Shown piece after piece: positions 23,476-32,273 of a stretch of DNA of 39,970 nt. The number at the start of each line of letters is the position of its first letter. Positions within the stretch are counted from its first letter, which is position 1. The stretch covers positions 1 to 39,970 of the forward strand of contig JAKOPZ010000147.1 in the NCBI GenBank assembly GCA_029778615.1, in the 5' to 3' direction. Source of the stretch: Chloroflexota bacterium (GTDB taxonomy: Bacteria; Chloroflexota; Anaerolineae; UBA4142; SHND01). The translations under genes and the position numbers were made by a program. The notes below the pieces were generated by a model. The model had not been told where the DNA came from. It saw only the letters and a program-made list of their open reading frames with translations, and did no database searches.

Positions 23476-24423
23476 CTAATTGGTCGCCGCTGCTTTTTTC
23501 GGCGCGCGTCTCTTCCACAACGCGCGCACGATAAAGAACAACACCACAAACGGCAAAAATATCACAAGCAGTACGGGCAAAACAAACAGCGCAAACGTGA
23601 TGGCGACATCGCCCAAACCTTGCATCGTCGCGACCAAACTGTCCAGTGCTTGACGCGCAGTGCGTCCGGGGTCCCAACCGGGCGTGCCTTCGACGACCAC
23701 TTCTTCAACCGGTACAAGTTCGATAGTGTACGTTGCGAGGGTACTCGTATTTTGTAAATAATTCTGGCGCCCCTTGATTTGTTCAATCTGTCCGCGCACT
23801 TCGGTTAATTGGTTGTAGACCGCGAGAATGTCTTCGGCTTTGCCTGTGCGTTCGCGCACCGTATCCAACAATTTTTGCAATTCCACTTCGTACGCTTCGA
23901 GATTTTTCCGCCGCGCGTCGAGGTCAACATACTCGGCGGTCACGTCGTTCGAGTCCGAACTCTCTTTGAGCACTTTGATGCCGAGCGCTTTGATTTGCGC
24001 GATAGTCGTCTCGAGTGCCGCAGCGGGAATCCGAATCGTGATGGTGCCGCGCAGTTTGTCCTTGCCGTACGCGACGAGCGATTTGTTGGCAATATAGCCA
24101 TTAACGCTCTTGAGTACGTCCTGAATTTTTGTGACCGTATCTGCGGTGTCATTGACCTGAAGTGAAAGCGCGCCCGTGTACACAATCATGCGCGCGTTGT
24201 CTTGGGCTTGCGCCTGGGTCTGGTCGTTTTCCCCACCCGAACGCGCGCCGGCGGGAAGTGACTTGCTTTGATTCGCCACGCCACCCGAAGCGTCATACGC
24301 TTCCGAGACGGGCGGGGCAGGGGCTTGAGCGGGTAAAGCATCCGGCACTGCGCGCGCGGCGGCACAGCCGATGCTCAACGCGACGGTGATGACGAGACAA
24401 GCGAATACAGTAATGCGTTTCAT
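23476..24423 (-). CDS. DUF4349 family lipoprotein
   Basis: A 315-residue protein. A lipoprotein signal (MKRITVFACLVITVALSIGCAAA, Cys20), a Pro/Ala linker to about 65, then the DUF4349 domain: MIVYTGALSLQVNDTADTVTKIQDVLKSVNGYIANKS, a strand block LRGTITIRIPAAALETTIAQIKALG, and a coiled coil (about 155-215, DLDARRKNLEAYEVELQKLL...IEQIKGRQNYLQN). A C-terminal membrane helix (about 275-300) and a basic tail follow. It is envelope-located, probably outside the cytoplasmic membrane with both ends anchored; the function of the family is unknown. The ATG at 24421-24423 has AGGAGGAG just ahead. It shares the terminator 23444-23472 with rnz. Confidence 0.9.
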   Translation of the reverse strand: MKRITVFACLVITVALSIGCAAARAVPDALPAQAPAPPVSEAYDASGGVANQSKSLPAGARSGGENDQTQAQAQDNARMIVYTGALSLQVNDTADTVTKIQDVLKSVNGYIANKSLVAYGKDKLRGTITIRIPAAALETTIAQIKALGIKVLKESSDSNDVTAEYVDLDARRKNLEAYEVELQKLLDTVRERTGKAEDILAVYNQLTEVRGQIEQIKGRQNYLQNTSTLATYTIELVPVEEVVVEGTPGWDPGRTARQALDSLVATMQGLGDVAITFALFVLPVLLVIFLPFVVLFFIVRALWKRRAPKKAAATN

Positions 24424-24549
24424 GGTTTCTCCTCCATGTGCGAGAACGATGTTTGCAGACGTGTTTGCAAAGATTTGTTCCAAGTTGGAAATACTCTTTA
24501 GCCAAGAGACGCAGCGCGAAAACAAAAAGTTCCGCTTCCAAAAAAAAAA

Positions 24550-25281
24550 TCACGCGCCCTGTGCCAGCCGCGCAATCAAGCGATGGGGCAGGTTCGCATT
24601 TGCCATCGCGCGCTGTACTGCCGCGATGTCGTATTCCATGCGGTAGGGTGTGATGAATTGAGTCTCGGTGTCAAAAAGCGCAAACGCCGCGCGCGGGTCG
24701 CCGTCGCGCGGTTGTCCCACACTGCCGGGATTGAGGAGCAATTTTGGTTCAAGCGGCAAGGGCTTGCTTTCGGGCAGAATCGCGGTGCGGAGAATTTTCT
24801 CTGTCTCACGCAGACGATAGGCAATCGGTTGATGCGTGTGTCCAAAAAAAGCCATGTCCGTTTCGAAATGCGGGAAATTTTCCGATGCCACGTGTTCATT
24901 CTCGATGTACTCCCACAGCGCATCGCGCGGGCTGGCGTGAACGAGCGTGAGATGATGTTCGGGCAGAATGCGTTTTGGCTCGAGCGCGGCGAGCCACGCT
25001 TTGCTTTCCGGCGTCAAGACGCGGCGCGTCCATTCGAGCGCCAAACGCGCGCCGGAGCGAAAGACCTCCAGCGGCGCGTTCCCGATGGCAGCAACATCGT
25101 GATTCCCCGCGAGCGTGAGCGCACCCAAGCCGCGCAGTCGCGCCACACATTCATTCGGCGCGGGTCCATAGCCCACGACATCGCCGAGACACCACACCGC
25201 GTCATACGCGGGCGTGCGGCGGAGGACTGCCTCCAGGGCGACGAGGTTGGCGTGAATATCCGAGAGCAACAGCACGCGCAT
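24550..25281 (-). CDS. Calcineurin-like metallophosphoesterase (YfcE/MJ0936 type)
   Basis: A 243-residue phosphoesterase with the five metal-binding motifs: SDIHAN (D8, H10), GDVVGYGP, GNHD, a His in LVHASP, and FFGHTHQP near the C-terminal third. This family cleaves phosphodiesters; the physiological substrate is not known from sequence. I choose the ATG at 25279-25281: TACAAT with an upstream TG (extended -10) lies on the minus strand at 25295-25290, eight bases before it, so the mRNA would be almost leaderless, and an ATG six codons upstream falls before the -10. The 126 bases between it and the DUF4349 gene hold only that gene's ribosome-binding site. Confidence 0.92.
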   Translation of the reverse strand: MRVLLLSDIHANLVALEAVLRRTPAYDAVWCLGDVVGYGPAPNECVARLRGLGALTLAGNHDVAAIGNAPLEVFRSGARLALEWTRRVLTPESKAWLAALEPKRILPEHHLTLVHASPRDALWEYIENEHVASENFPHFETDMAFFGHTHQPIAYRLRETEKILRTAILPESKPLPLEPKLLLNPGSVGQPRDGDPRAAFALFDTETQFITPYRMEYDIAAVQRAMANANLPHRLIARLAQGA

Positions 25282-25289
25282 CGCTAGCG

Positions 25290-25298
25290 ATTGTAGCA
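25290..25298 (-). promoter_or_regulatory. Extended -10 for a leaderless metallophosphoesterase mRNA
   Basis: TGCTACAAT on the minus strand (25298-25290), eight bases before the ATG at 25281. No -35 is visible, which fits the extended -10. Confidence 0.5.
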
Positions 25299-25350
25299 TA
25301 GAACAAATTGCGCGCGCCGCGAGCTGCGTAGCCGATTGCGAAAAAAGGGG

Positions 25351-25379
25351 TTGACACGGCGCGCAAAGTACGCTATGTT
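25351..25379 (+). promoter_or_regulatory. Promoter of the LacI-type regulator gene
   Basis: TTGACA (25351-25356), 17-base spacer, TATGTT (25374-25379). Predicted start about 25386, inside the first of three tandem palindromes. Confidence 0.8.
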
Positions 25380-25382
25380 ATG

Positions 25383-25416
25383 CGAACGTTCGCCCGAACG
25401 TTCGCCCGAACGTTCG
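25383..25416. promoter_or_regulatory. Three tandem palindromic operator-like sites
   Basis: CGAACGTTCG occurs at 25383-25392, 25395-25404 and 25407-25416, with a strict 12-bp period. Each is a perfect 10-bp palindrome with a central CG, as in LacI-family operators. They cover the predicted transcription start of the regulator gene, suggesting autorepression. Confidence 0.65.
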
Positions 25417-25452
25417 GCAAGCCCGGCAGCCCAATCTGGTTCGGGGAGGCGT

Positions 25453-26466
25453 ATGCCCCTTCGCGTCACCATCAAAGACGTCGCCGCGCAGGCAGACGTC
25501 AGCTATCAAACGGTTTCCAAAGTCCTCAATAACCAAGCGCAGGTCTCGCCCGAAACCAAAGCGCGCATCTGGCGCGCCGTCAAGAAACTTGGGTATGTCC
25601 CCAATCACCGCGCGCGCGATTTGCGCACGCAGCGCAGCCACATGCTCGGCTATTCGTGGCGTCCTGACCTGCCGCATCAGGTCAACCCCATCATGGATTT
25701 GTTCCTGCTGAGCATGGTCGAAGCCGCAGACGAAAAGGGTTATCACATTTTGCCCTTTCCCCATCCCGACCCCGAGAAAGATGTGGACGCGTACCGCGAC
25801 CTGATGCGAACCGGGAGGGTGGATGGATTTATTCTTTCCAGCATTGACTATAACGACCCGCGCATCAAATTTTTGCAAAGAGAAAATTTTCCTTTTGTCG
25901 CGTTCGGCGGCTTGCAAGCCGAGAGTGATTTGTTTGTAGATGTGGATGGCGCGCGCGGCTTGGAACTTGCCACGCGGCACTTGATTGCCCAAGGACACAA
26001 GAACATCGCGGTTCTCGCGTGGCCCAAGCACTCGCGCGTCGGGCAAAATCGGTTCGCGGGCTATGTTCAAGCAATGCGGGACGCGAAACTCGAAATGCGC
26101 GCCGCGTGGACCGCGCACGTCGAAGGCACATTTGAAATGGGCTATGCGACCACGCACAAGTGGCTTCGCGCCAAAACGCGTCCGACCGCGATTGTGGCGC
26201 TCACCGACCTGCTCGCGGTGGGCGCGATGCGCGCGATTCAAGAAAGTGGTTTGCGCGTCGGCGCAGATATCGCCGTCACAGGTTTCGACGATACGCCAAT
26301 GGCGCAATATCTTACGCCCGCCCTCACTTCGGTTCGACAGCCCATCTGGCAAGTCGGGCAGCGCGTCATTGATTTGCTGGTTCGTTCGTTAGAACAATTG
26401 CCGCTCACTGAAACGCAAATTGTTTTGTCCCCGGAATTAATTGTGCGTGAATCCTCTTTGAAATAG
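25453..26466 (+). CDS. LacI-family transcriptional regulator
   Basis: A 337-residue repressor. The N-terminal helix-turn-helix and hinge are VTIKDVAAQADVSYQTVSKVLNNQAQVSPETKARIWRAVKKLGYVPNHRARDLRTQRS, followed by a periplasmic-binding-protein-like sugar-binding domain (about 65-337) with VTGFDDTPMAQYLTPALTSVRQP near the end. The start at MPLRVTIKD (ATG 25453) has GGAGG three bases ahead and fits the family; an upstream in-frame extension would translate the operator repeats. It lies directly ahead of the sugar-import operon and likely controls it and itself. Confidence 0.95.
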   Translation: MPLRVTIKDVAAQADVSYQTVSKVLNNQAQVSPETKARIWRAVKKLGYVPNHRARDLRTQRSHMLGYSWRPDLPHQVNPIMDLFLLSMVEAADEKGYHILPFPHPDPEKDVDAYRDLMRTGRVDGFILSSIDYNDPRIKFLQRENFPFVAFGGLQAESDLFVDVDGARGLELATRHLIAQGHKNIAVLAWPKHSRVGQNRFAGYVQAMRDAKLEMRAAWTAHVEGTFEMGYATTHKWLRAKTRPTAIVALTDLLAVGAMRAIQESGLRVGADIAVTGFDDTPMAQYLTPALTSVRQPIWQVGQRVIDLLVRSLEQLPLTETQIVLSPELIVRESSLK

Positions 26467-26601
26467 GCGATTCGCAACGATTTGTCTTTTTCGCTTTTCC
26501 GCACTCATCGCGTACCAAACTCCAGTCTTTTTCAGAAAGGAGGTGTCCAAACCGTTTTTCACTGCCTTGACGAAATGTAACAGGATATGGCATGAAGCAA
26601 G

Positions 26602-26618
26602 TGACCCGTCACGGGTCA
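26602..26618. promoter_or_regulatory. 17-bp palindrome before the sugar-binding protein gene
   Basis: TGACCCGTCACGGGTCA is a perfect palindrome around a central C. It sits 16 bases ahead of the ATG, just before AGGAGGAG. It could be an operator or an mRNA hairpin that hides or frees the ribosome site. A TTGACG at 26567-26572 may be a -35, but no good -10 is seen. Confidence 0.5.
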
Positions 26619-26634
26619 AAAGAGGAGGAGAGAG

Positions 26635-27957
26635 ATGAAGAAACAGATTCTGTACGCAACTGCCGCGCTCTTGGTAGCAATTTTGGCAGTTACCGCGTGT
26701 GGCGGCGGAACGACTCCGACCGCCGCGCCGCCGCCGACGACGGCGACACAACCGACGACAGCTCCCGAAGCGACGACCGCCCCCGCGACCACCGCGCCGC
26801 AGGCGACGACCGCGCCTTCGGGCAGCGCGACCAAATTGCAGCTGCTCGGTTGGTCTTCGTCGGACGCCGAGAACAATTTGTTGAACACCATTGTGGACCA
26901 ATTCAACAAATCGCAAACGCAGTACACCGCGTCGTTCGACCCATCGCCGAATTATGACCAAGCTCTGCAGACCGCGCTCGCGGGCGGCGCGCCGCCCGAT
27001 GTGTTCTACGTTGACAGCTTGAAATTTCCCGACCTGATGAAGAACAATGTTCTCGCGACGCCGCCGGCGAACGCGATTCAAGACCCCGACGATTTTTATC
27101 CGTCTCTGAAAGCGGCGTTCACCGCGAACGGAACATTCTATTGCCCGCCGAAAGATTTTTCGACGCTTGCCTTGATTTACAACAAAAAGATGCTCGACGC
27201 GGCAGGTGTGAAACCCCCGACGACATGGGATGAACTCAAAGCCGCCGCCGAAAAATTGACCGATTCAAGCAAGGGCGTGTACGGCTTGGCGCTTTCGGCG
27301 GATGCCGCGCGCTGGGTCGCGTTCTTGTACCAAGCAGGCGGTACGGTGCTCGACGCGAATGGCAAAATGAACATTGACACGCCCGAAGCCAAAGTGGCGC
27401 TCGACTATTACACCGGACTGCTCGCCGCCGGCTACGCGGTGACGCCCGACAAAGTGGATTCGGGTTGGAATGGCGAAGCATTCGGCAAAGAAAAGGTGGC
27501 GATGGTGGTCGAAGGCAATTGGATGGTTCCGTTTTTGAAATCCGATTTTCCGAATGTGGAATACGATATTGCGGAATTGCCCGCAGGACCCAAAGGCAAA
27601 GCGACGATGGCGTTCACCGTTTGTTACGGCGTGCCGAAAAATGGCGCGCATCTTGACGGTTCGTGGCAGTTCGTGAACGCGCTGACGAACAAACAAGGCA
27701 TGAAAGAATGGACCGACTTGGGTCTCGCAATGCCCACGCGCAAATCCCTGCGCGACGGGTGGGTGCAAAAATTCCCGAACCTCAAAGTGTTCCTCGACGG
27801 CGCGGACTATTCGCATCCTTGGCAGTTCGGACCGGGCTTTACCGTTGTGACCGATGCAATTAACAAAGGCATTCAAGAAATCGCGGCGGGACAGGCGACG
27901 TCCGAGTCAGTACTCAAGACCGTACAAAAAGCGGGCGAAGATGTCCTCGCGCAATAG
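26635..27957 (+). CDS. ABC transporter sugar-binding lipoprotein (family 1)
   Basis: A 440-residue binding protein. The lipoprotein signal ends at LAVTAC (Cys22), followed by Gly and a Thr/Ala/Pro linker to about 65. The mature part has the MalE/family-1 pattern: LLGWSSSDAENNLLNTIVDQFNKSQTQ, PPDVFYVDSLKFPDLMKNNVL, GTFYCPPKDFSTLALIYNKKMLDAAGVKPPTTWDELKAAA, and KVAMVVEGNWMVPFLKSDFP. AGGAGGAG precedes the ATG. It captures an oligo- or disaccharide and delivers it to the two permeases downstream. A 7-bp periodic array begins at its stop codon. Confidence 0.95.
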   Translation: MKKQILYATAALLVAILAVTACGGGTTPTAAPPPTTATQPTTAPEATTAPATTAPQATTAPSGSATKLQLLGWSSSDAENNLLNTIVDQFNKSQTQYTASFDPSPNYDQALQTALAGGAPPDVFYVDSLKFPDLMKNNVLATPPANAIQDPDDFYPSLKAAFTANGTFYCPPKDFSTLALIYNKKMLDAAGVKPPTTWDELKAAAEKLTDSSKGVYGLALSADAARWVAFLYQAGGTVLDANGKMNIDTPEAKVALDYYTGLLAAGYAVTPDKVDSGWNGEAFGKEKVAMVVEGNWMVPFLKSDFPNVEYDIAELPAGPKGKATMAFTVCYGVPKNGAHLDGSWQFVNALTNKQGMKEWTDLGLAMPTRKSLRDGWVQKFPNLKVFLDGADYSHPWQFGPGFTVVTDAINKGIQEIAAGQATSESVLKTVQKAGEDVLAQ

Positions 27958-27990
27958 CGAGTAGCAAGTAGCGCGGAGCAGGTAGCAAGG
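27956..27990. repeat. Heptad array H4, at the stop of the binding-protein gene
   Basis: Five 7-base units: AGCGAGT, AGCAAGT, AGCGCGG, AGCAGGT, AGCAAGG. The first overlaps the stop codon TAG (27955-27957). Confidence 0.7.
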
Positions 27991-28014
27991 ATTTTCTTCT
28001 GCCTGCTCCGTTTT
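27974..28014 (+). terminator. Hairpin between binding-protein and permease genes
   Basis: CGGAGCAGG (27974-27982) pairs perfectly with CCTGCTCCG (28002-28010), then TTTT. Its left arm lies within heptad array H4. It probably acts as a partial terminator or 3'-end stabiliser so that the binding protein is made in excess over the permeases. Confidence 0.65.
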
Positions 28015-28031
28015 ACAGTCGGGAGCGTCTT

Positions 28032-29069
28032 ATGGCAACGACAAATATCGCGGGACAGCGACGTCAAGAATTGATTGCCGGTTATTCTTTTGTCGCGCCC
28101 GCGCTCATCATCCTCTTGGTCTTTTTGTTCATTCCGATGTTCTTTACCTTGTGGATGAGTTTTCGCGATTGGAGCGGCATCACGCCGCCGGCGGAATCGG
28201 GCGCCGTCGGTTTGCAATGGTACGAGCGTTTGCTCGTGCTGGACAATGTGCGCCGCACCGATTTTTTCACCGCGTTCAAAAACACCTTTTACTATGCTCT
28301 CGGCGTCGTGCCCACGCAAACCGTTCTCGCGCTTTTGCTCGCGGTGATTGCGAATCAACAGCTGCTGCGCTTTAAAGGTTTCTTTCGCACGACCTTTTAT
28401 TTTCCCTCCATCACGTCCTCTGTCGCCATCGGGCTCATCTTTTTGTGGATTTATCAAAGCGGCGGCATCTTGAATCAAGTCATCAAAGCCGTTAATCCCG
28501 CGTACAGAAATATCAGCTGGATGAATGACCCAACCGGCATCATTCACAATACGCTCGCGGTGTTCGGGCTCACCCTTCGTACCGCGCCCGCTTGGCTCAC
28601 CGAAACCAATGTCTTGGGCTTGACGTTGTGGCAGTGGCTTAGCGGTCCGAGTGTGACGATGACGGCGTTGATGATGCTCGTGATTTGGACGACGGCGGGC
28701 ACAATGATGCTCGTCTTTCTCGCCGCGCTTCAAGATATTCCGCGCCCCTTGTACGAAGCCGCGTCGGTAGACGGCGCGACGAGTGTTCAGCAATTCTTTA
28801 GCATCACCGTGCCGATGCTGCGTCCCACCATCTTTTTCGTCGTCACGCTCGGTTTGATTGGCACATTCCAGGTGTTCGACCAAATGTTTGTGATGACGTC
28901 GGGCGGACCTGCGGGAACGACAACCTCGCTCGCGTATCTCATCTATCGCGCGGGGTTCAACGATTCGCAAATGGGCTTGGCTTCGGCGATTTCGGTACTC
29001 TTGTTCCTCATCATTTTCACCGCCACGCTCATTCAACGCCGCATTTTCAGCGACCGCGCCGTCGCGTAG
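28032..29069 (+). CDS. ABC sugar permease, MalF type
   Basis: A 345-residue integral membrane subunit with about six helices, first at about 20-40 ([25 protein letters not shown]). The EAA loop that contacts the ATPase is [31 protein letters not shown] precedes the ATG. With the 29111-30013 protein it forms the channel. No ATPase gene is in this operon, so a shared MalK/MsmX-type ATPase elsewhere is expected. Confidence 0.95.
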   Translation: MATTNIAGQRRQELIAGYSFVAPALIILLVFLFIPMFFTLWMSFRDWSGITPPAESGAVGLQWYERLLVLDNVRRTDFFTAFKNTFYYALGVVPTQTVLALLLAVIANQQLLRFKGFFRTTFYFPSITSSVAIGLIFLWIYQSGGILNQVIKAVNPAYRNISWMNDPTGIIHNTLAVFGLTLRTAPAWLTETNVLGLTLWQWLSGPSVTMTALMMLVIWTTAGTMMLVFLAALQDIPRPLYEAASVDGATSVQQFFSITVPMLRPTIFFVVTLGLIGTFQVFDQMFVMTSGGPAGTTTSLAYLIYRAGFNDSQMGLASAISVLLFLIIFTATLIQRRIFSDRAVA

Positions 29070-29110
29070 CATAGCCCCTTGTGGGCGTCGTCAATCGAAA
29101 GAGGTACAAA

Positions 29111-30013
29111 ATGGCTCAACAAGCTCAAGCAATTCACGTTCCCGCCACGCGCGCGGCAGGCGGCGCGCCCGCGTGGCTCGTTTCGCTCGCGACAATTTTT
29201 CGCTATCTCATACTCTTTGCGTTCGCGCTGATTTTTCTCGCGCCGTTTATTTTCGCCATCGCGAATTCGTTCAAGACCGCGCCGCAAATCGCGCAGGACG
29301 CGCTGAATCTCATCCCCAATCCGTTCACGCTGGAAAACTATCTCAAACTCACGCGGGGCGCGGCGAACGTACCGTTATGGACGTTCAACAGTTTGCTCTT
29401 TGCGGGTGTGGTGACGGTGGGACGCGTCTTTTTGTGTTCGCTCGCCGGCTATGCGTTGGCGCGCATCAGTTTCCCCGGACGCAATATCGTGTTTCTCGCG
29501 GTGCTCGCGACGATGATGATTCCGGGCGTAGTGCTGCTCATTCCACGTTTCATCATTCTCAAGCAAATGAATTTGCTCGCGACGTACCCGGGCGGCATTC
29601 TCCCAATTCTTGTCGACGCGTTCGGCATTTTCCTGATGAAACAATTCTTTGAATCCCTGCCCGGTGAAGTCGAAGAAGCCGCGCGCATTGACGGCGCGAC
29701 GCCCTTTCAAATCTTTTGGCGCGTCTCGCTGCCGATGGCAACCGCGCCGCTCATCGCGCTTACCATTTTCGCCTTTCAAGGCACGTGGAATGAGCTGCAG
29801 CATTTTCTCATCGCGCTCGGTCCCACCGCGCGCGATTTGTGGCCCCTCACGCTGGGATTGGCGACCCTGCGCGGCGCGGGCGTCGGACAGCAGCTCGATT
29901 TCGGTCTCTTTCTAGCGGGTTCGATTTTGATGACGCTGCCGATGGCATTAATTTTTATCGTGTTCCAACGGTACTTTGTCGAAAGTTCGAGTCATTCGGC
30001 GGTGAAAGGTTAG
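29111..30013 (+). CDS. ABC sugar permease, MalG type
   Basis: A 300-residue membrane subunit with six helices. Its EAA loop is EEAARIDGATPFQIFWRVSLPMATAPL. It starts at MAQQAQAIHV: the ATG at 29111 has GAGG (29101-29104) at six bases; an upstream in-frame extension adds ten residues without a site. The stop is separated from the next start by one base, so it is coupled to the GH65 gene. Confidence 0.95.
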   Translation: MAQQAQAIHVPATRAAGGAPAWLVSLATIFRYLILFAFALIFLAPFIFAIANSFKTAPQIAQDALNLIPNPFTLENYLKLTRGAANVPLWTFNSLLFAGVVTVGRVFLCSLAGYALARISFPGRNIVFLAVLATMMIPGVVLLIPRFIILKQMNLLATYPGGILPILVDAFGIFLMKQFFESLPGEVEEAARIDGATPFQIFWRVSLPMATAPLIALTIFAFQGTWNELQHFLIALGPTARDLWPLTLGLATLRGAGVGQQLDFGLFLAGSILMTLPMALIFIVFQRYFVESSSHSAVKG

Positions 30014-30014
30014 C

Positions 30015-32264
30015 GTGGAGCAAACTCGTTTCCGCAGTCGAGAGCGGCTCTTACGCAATTCGTTTATGAACGGCTGGACAGTTGCACAGTCTGAATTGGA
30101 CGCGACGCGCCAACATCATCACGAGACGATTTTCACCATCGGCAACGGCTATCTCGCGACGCGCGGCGCGTTCGAAGAAGGATATCCCCAAGACCGCCGC
30201 ACGACGTTTTTGCACGGCGTGTTTGATGCCGCGCCGTTCGTCGTCACCGAATTGGCGAACGCGCCCGATTGGCTCGCGCTGGAAATTTTGCTGAACGGCG
30301 AACGGTTCGCGCTGTCGCGCGGCACCGTGATTTCGTTTGCGCGCGAGCTCGATTTGCGAAACGGCGTGCTGACGCGGCGCGTGGAATGGGAATCGCCGCG
30401 CGGCGACCGCGCGACCATTTTGGTGGAACGCTTTTGCTCGCTCGCCGCGCCGCATCTCGTATGCATGCGCGCGAGTATCACCGCCGCGCGGGCGAGCGAA
30501 ATCGAATTGCGCGCGAGCATCAACGGCAATCCCCTCAGCGAAGGCGCACAAGGCGAAAAATTGGCGCATTGGGAATTTCTCGCGCAAGGTTTATCCCGAG
30601 CGGCGTCGAGGGACGAGCGCGACGGCGATGTGTTTTTGCACACGCGCACGTTTCAATCGCGCATCGAACTCGGCGCGGCGATGCGCGTAATTGCCACACA
30701 CGGCAAAGAAACCGCGCGCGAATTTTGGGACGCGCGCAATGCGCCGACTTTTGTGCTGCGCGCGAACGCGAGCGCGGGCGAAACGGTGGTTGTGGAAAAA
30801 TATGTTTCGTACTTTACCTCGCGCGATGTGGACGCCGCGCGCGTGGTCGAAGCGGCGCTGCAGGAACTGAACGCGGTGACAAATTGGAATGACGCGTTCC
30901 GAGCCAACGCGGCGGCGTGGCAAGTGGAATGGGCACGCACCGATGTTGTCATCGAGGGCGATGAAGAAGCGCAGTTGGCAATTCGGTTCAATTTATTTCA
31001 AATGCTCATCGCCGCGCCGCGTCTTGACGACCGCGTGAACATTGGCGCGAAAACGCTGTCGGGCTTTGGCTATCGCGGACATGCGTTTTGGGACACGGAA
31101 ATTTTCATGCTGCCGTTGTTTATTTACACGGCGCCGCACATTGCAAAAAATTTATTGAATTATCGCTATCGTTTGTTGAACGCCGCGCGCGCCAAAGCGA
31201 AAGCGAATGGTTTCGAGGGCGCGCAGTTCCCCTGGGAAAGCGCGGATACAGGCGAAGAGGTGACGCCGACCTGGATTCCCTCGTATCTCGATCGTTCGCA
31301 GCTCATTCGCATTTGGACGGGCGATATCGAAATTCACATTTCGGCAGATATTGCCTACGCGGCACATCAGTATTGGGTGGCGACGGGCGATGATGAATGG
31401 TTGATGGACAAAGGCGCGGAACTCATTCTCGACACGGCGAAATTCTGGGCGGCGCGCGCGGAATGGAATGAAAAGGAAAAGCGGTACGAGTACAACGATG
31501 TGATTGGTCCTGACGAATATCACGACCACGTCAACAACAACTATTACACGAATCGTCTCGCACAGTGGAATTTGCAAACCGCGCTGGATGTTTTGGAATG
31601 GTTGAAATCGCACGCGCCGACCAAGTCACAGCAGCTCGTCGAACAACTCGACCTCTCGCCCGCGCGTTTGGAAAAATGGCGCGATGTAATTGCAAAAATC
31701 TATTTGCCCGCGCTGCCGAATGGGCTGCTTTTGCAGTTCCAAGATTATCTGGAACGCCAAGCGGTTGACCTTGCCGCGCTCGAACCGCGTACGATTTCGG
31801 TGCAAGCGCTATTAGGCATCGAAGGCGCGAATGAAACCCAAGTATTAAAGCAGCCCGACGTGCTGATGCTGATGTATCTGCTGCAAAACGAATTTTCGCG
31901 CGACCAAGTGCGCTTGAATTACGATTTCTATACACCGCGCACCGACCACACGTACGGTTCGTCGCTCGGTCCTTCGATTCAAACGATCATGGCATGCGCG
32001 GTCGGCAAGCCCGATGACGCGTACGAACACTTTATGCGCGCGCTGCGCGCGGATTTGTACGACGTACGCGGAAACGCCGACGACGGCATTCACGCAGCAT
32101 CGGCGGGCGGCACGTGGCAGGCGATTGCATTTGGCTTTGGCGGTTTACGCATCACGCGCGAGGGATGGACCATCGAGCCGCGCTTGCCACAGCATTGGAA
32201 ACGACTCGCATTCCGCTTTTTTTATCACGGCGAACAGCAGGTCGTGGACATCGGAGGCGAATGA
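30015..32264 (+). CDS. GH65 disaccharide phosphorylase (maltose/kojibiose/nigerose/trehalose type)
   Basis: A 749-residue inverting phosphorylase. N-terminal beta-sandwich (HHHETIFTIGNGYLATRGAFEEGYP), (alpha/alpha)6 barrel from about 320, and the catalytic acid E501 in NDVIGPDEYHDHVNNNYYTN. Phosphate-site residues lie in the C-terminal barrel (TDHTYGSSLGPSIQT, NADDGIHAASAGGTWQAIAFGFGG). It cleaves an alpha-linked glucosyl disaccharide with phosphate to beta-glucose-1-phosphate and glucose; linkage specificity cannot be read. The start is GTG one base after the permease stop with AAAGG ahead; an ATG at 30066 is an alternative. The next gene supplies the enzyme that uses its product. Confidence 0.93.
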   Translation: MEQTRFRSRERLLRNSFMNGWTVAQSELDATRQHHHETIFTIGNGYLATRGAFEEGYPQDRRTTFLHGVFDAAPFVVTELANAPDWLALEILLNGERFALSRGTVISFARELDLRNGVLTRRVEWESPRGDRATILVERFCSLAAPHLVCMRASITAARASEIELRASINGNPLSEGAQGEKLAHWEFLAQGLSRAASRDERDGDVFLHTRTFQSRIELGAAMRVIATHGKETAREFWDARNAPTFVLRANASAGETVVVEKYVSYFTSRDVDAARVVEAALQELNAVTNWNDAFRANAAAWQVEWARTDVVIEGDEEAQLAIRFNLFQMLIAAPRLDDRVNIGAKTLSGFGYRGHAFWDTEIFMLPLFIYTAPHIAKNLLNYRYRLLNAARAKAKANGFEGAQFPWESADTGEEVTPTWIPSYLDRSQLIRIWTGDIEIHISADIAYAAHQYWVATGDDEWLMDKGAELILDTAKFWAARAEWNEKEKRYEYNDVIGPDEYHDHVNNNYYTNRLAQWNLQTALDVLEWLKSHAPTKSQQLVEQLDLSPARLEKWRDVIAKIYLPALPNGLLLQFQDYLERQAVDLAALEPRTISVQALLGIEGANETQVLKQPDVLMLMYLLQNEFSRDQVRLNYDFYTPRTDHTYGSSLGPSIQTIMACAVGKPDDAYEHFMRALRADLYDVRGNADDGIHAASAGGTWQAIAFGFGGLRITREGWTIEPRLPQHWKRLAFRFFYHGEQQVVDIGGE

Positions 32265-32273
32265 CGAACGAAA

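Noticed and set aside
25378-26352. 324-residue minus-strand open frame across the LacI-type gene
   Set aside because: Antisense shadow that would translate the operator palindromes as repeats; the plus-strand regulator is complete.
26536-26545. AAAGGAGGTG as the antisense of a 16S rRNA 3' end
   Set aside because: Only the anti-Shine-Dalgarno-like core matches; the surrounding bases are not rRNA.
27873-29072. 399-residue open frame on the minus strand across the MalF-type permease gene
   Set aside because: It is Arg/Glu/Gln-rich without a hydrophobic core or motif and is fully antisense to a clear permease; long shadow frames are expected in this GC-rich codon usage.
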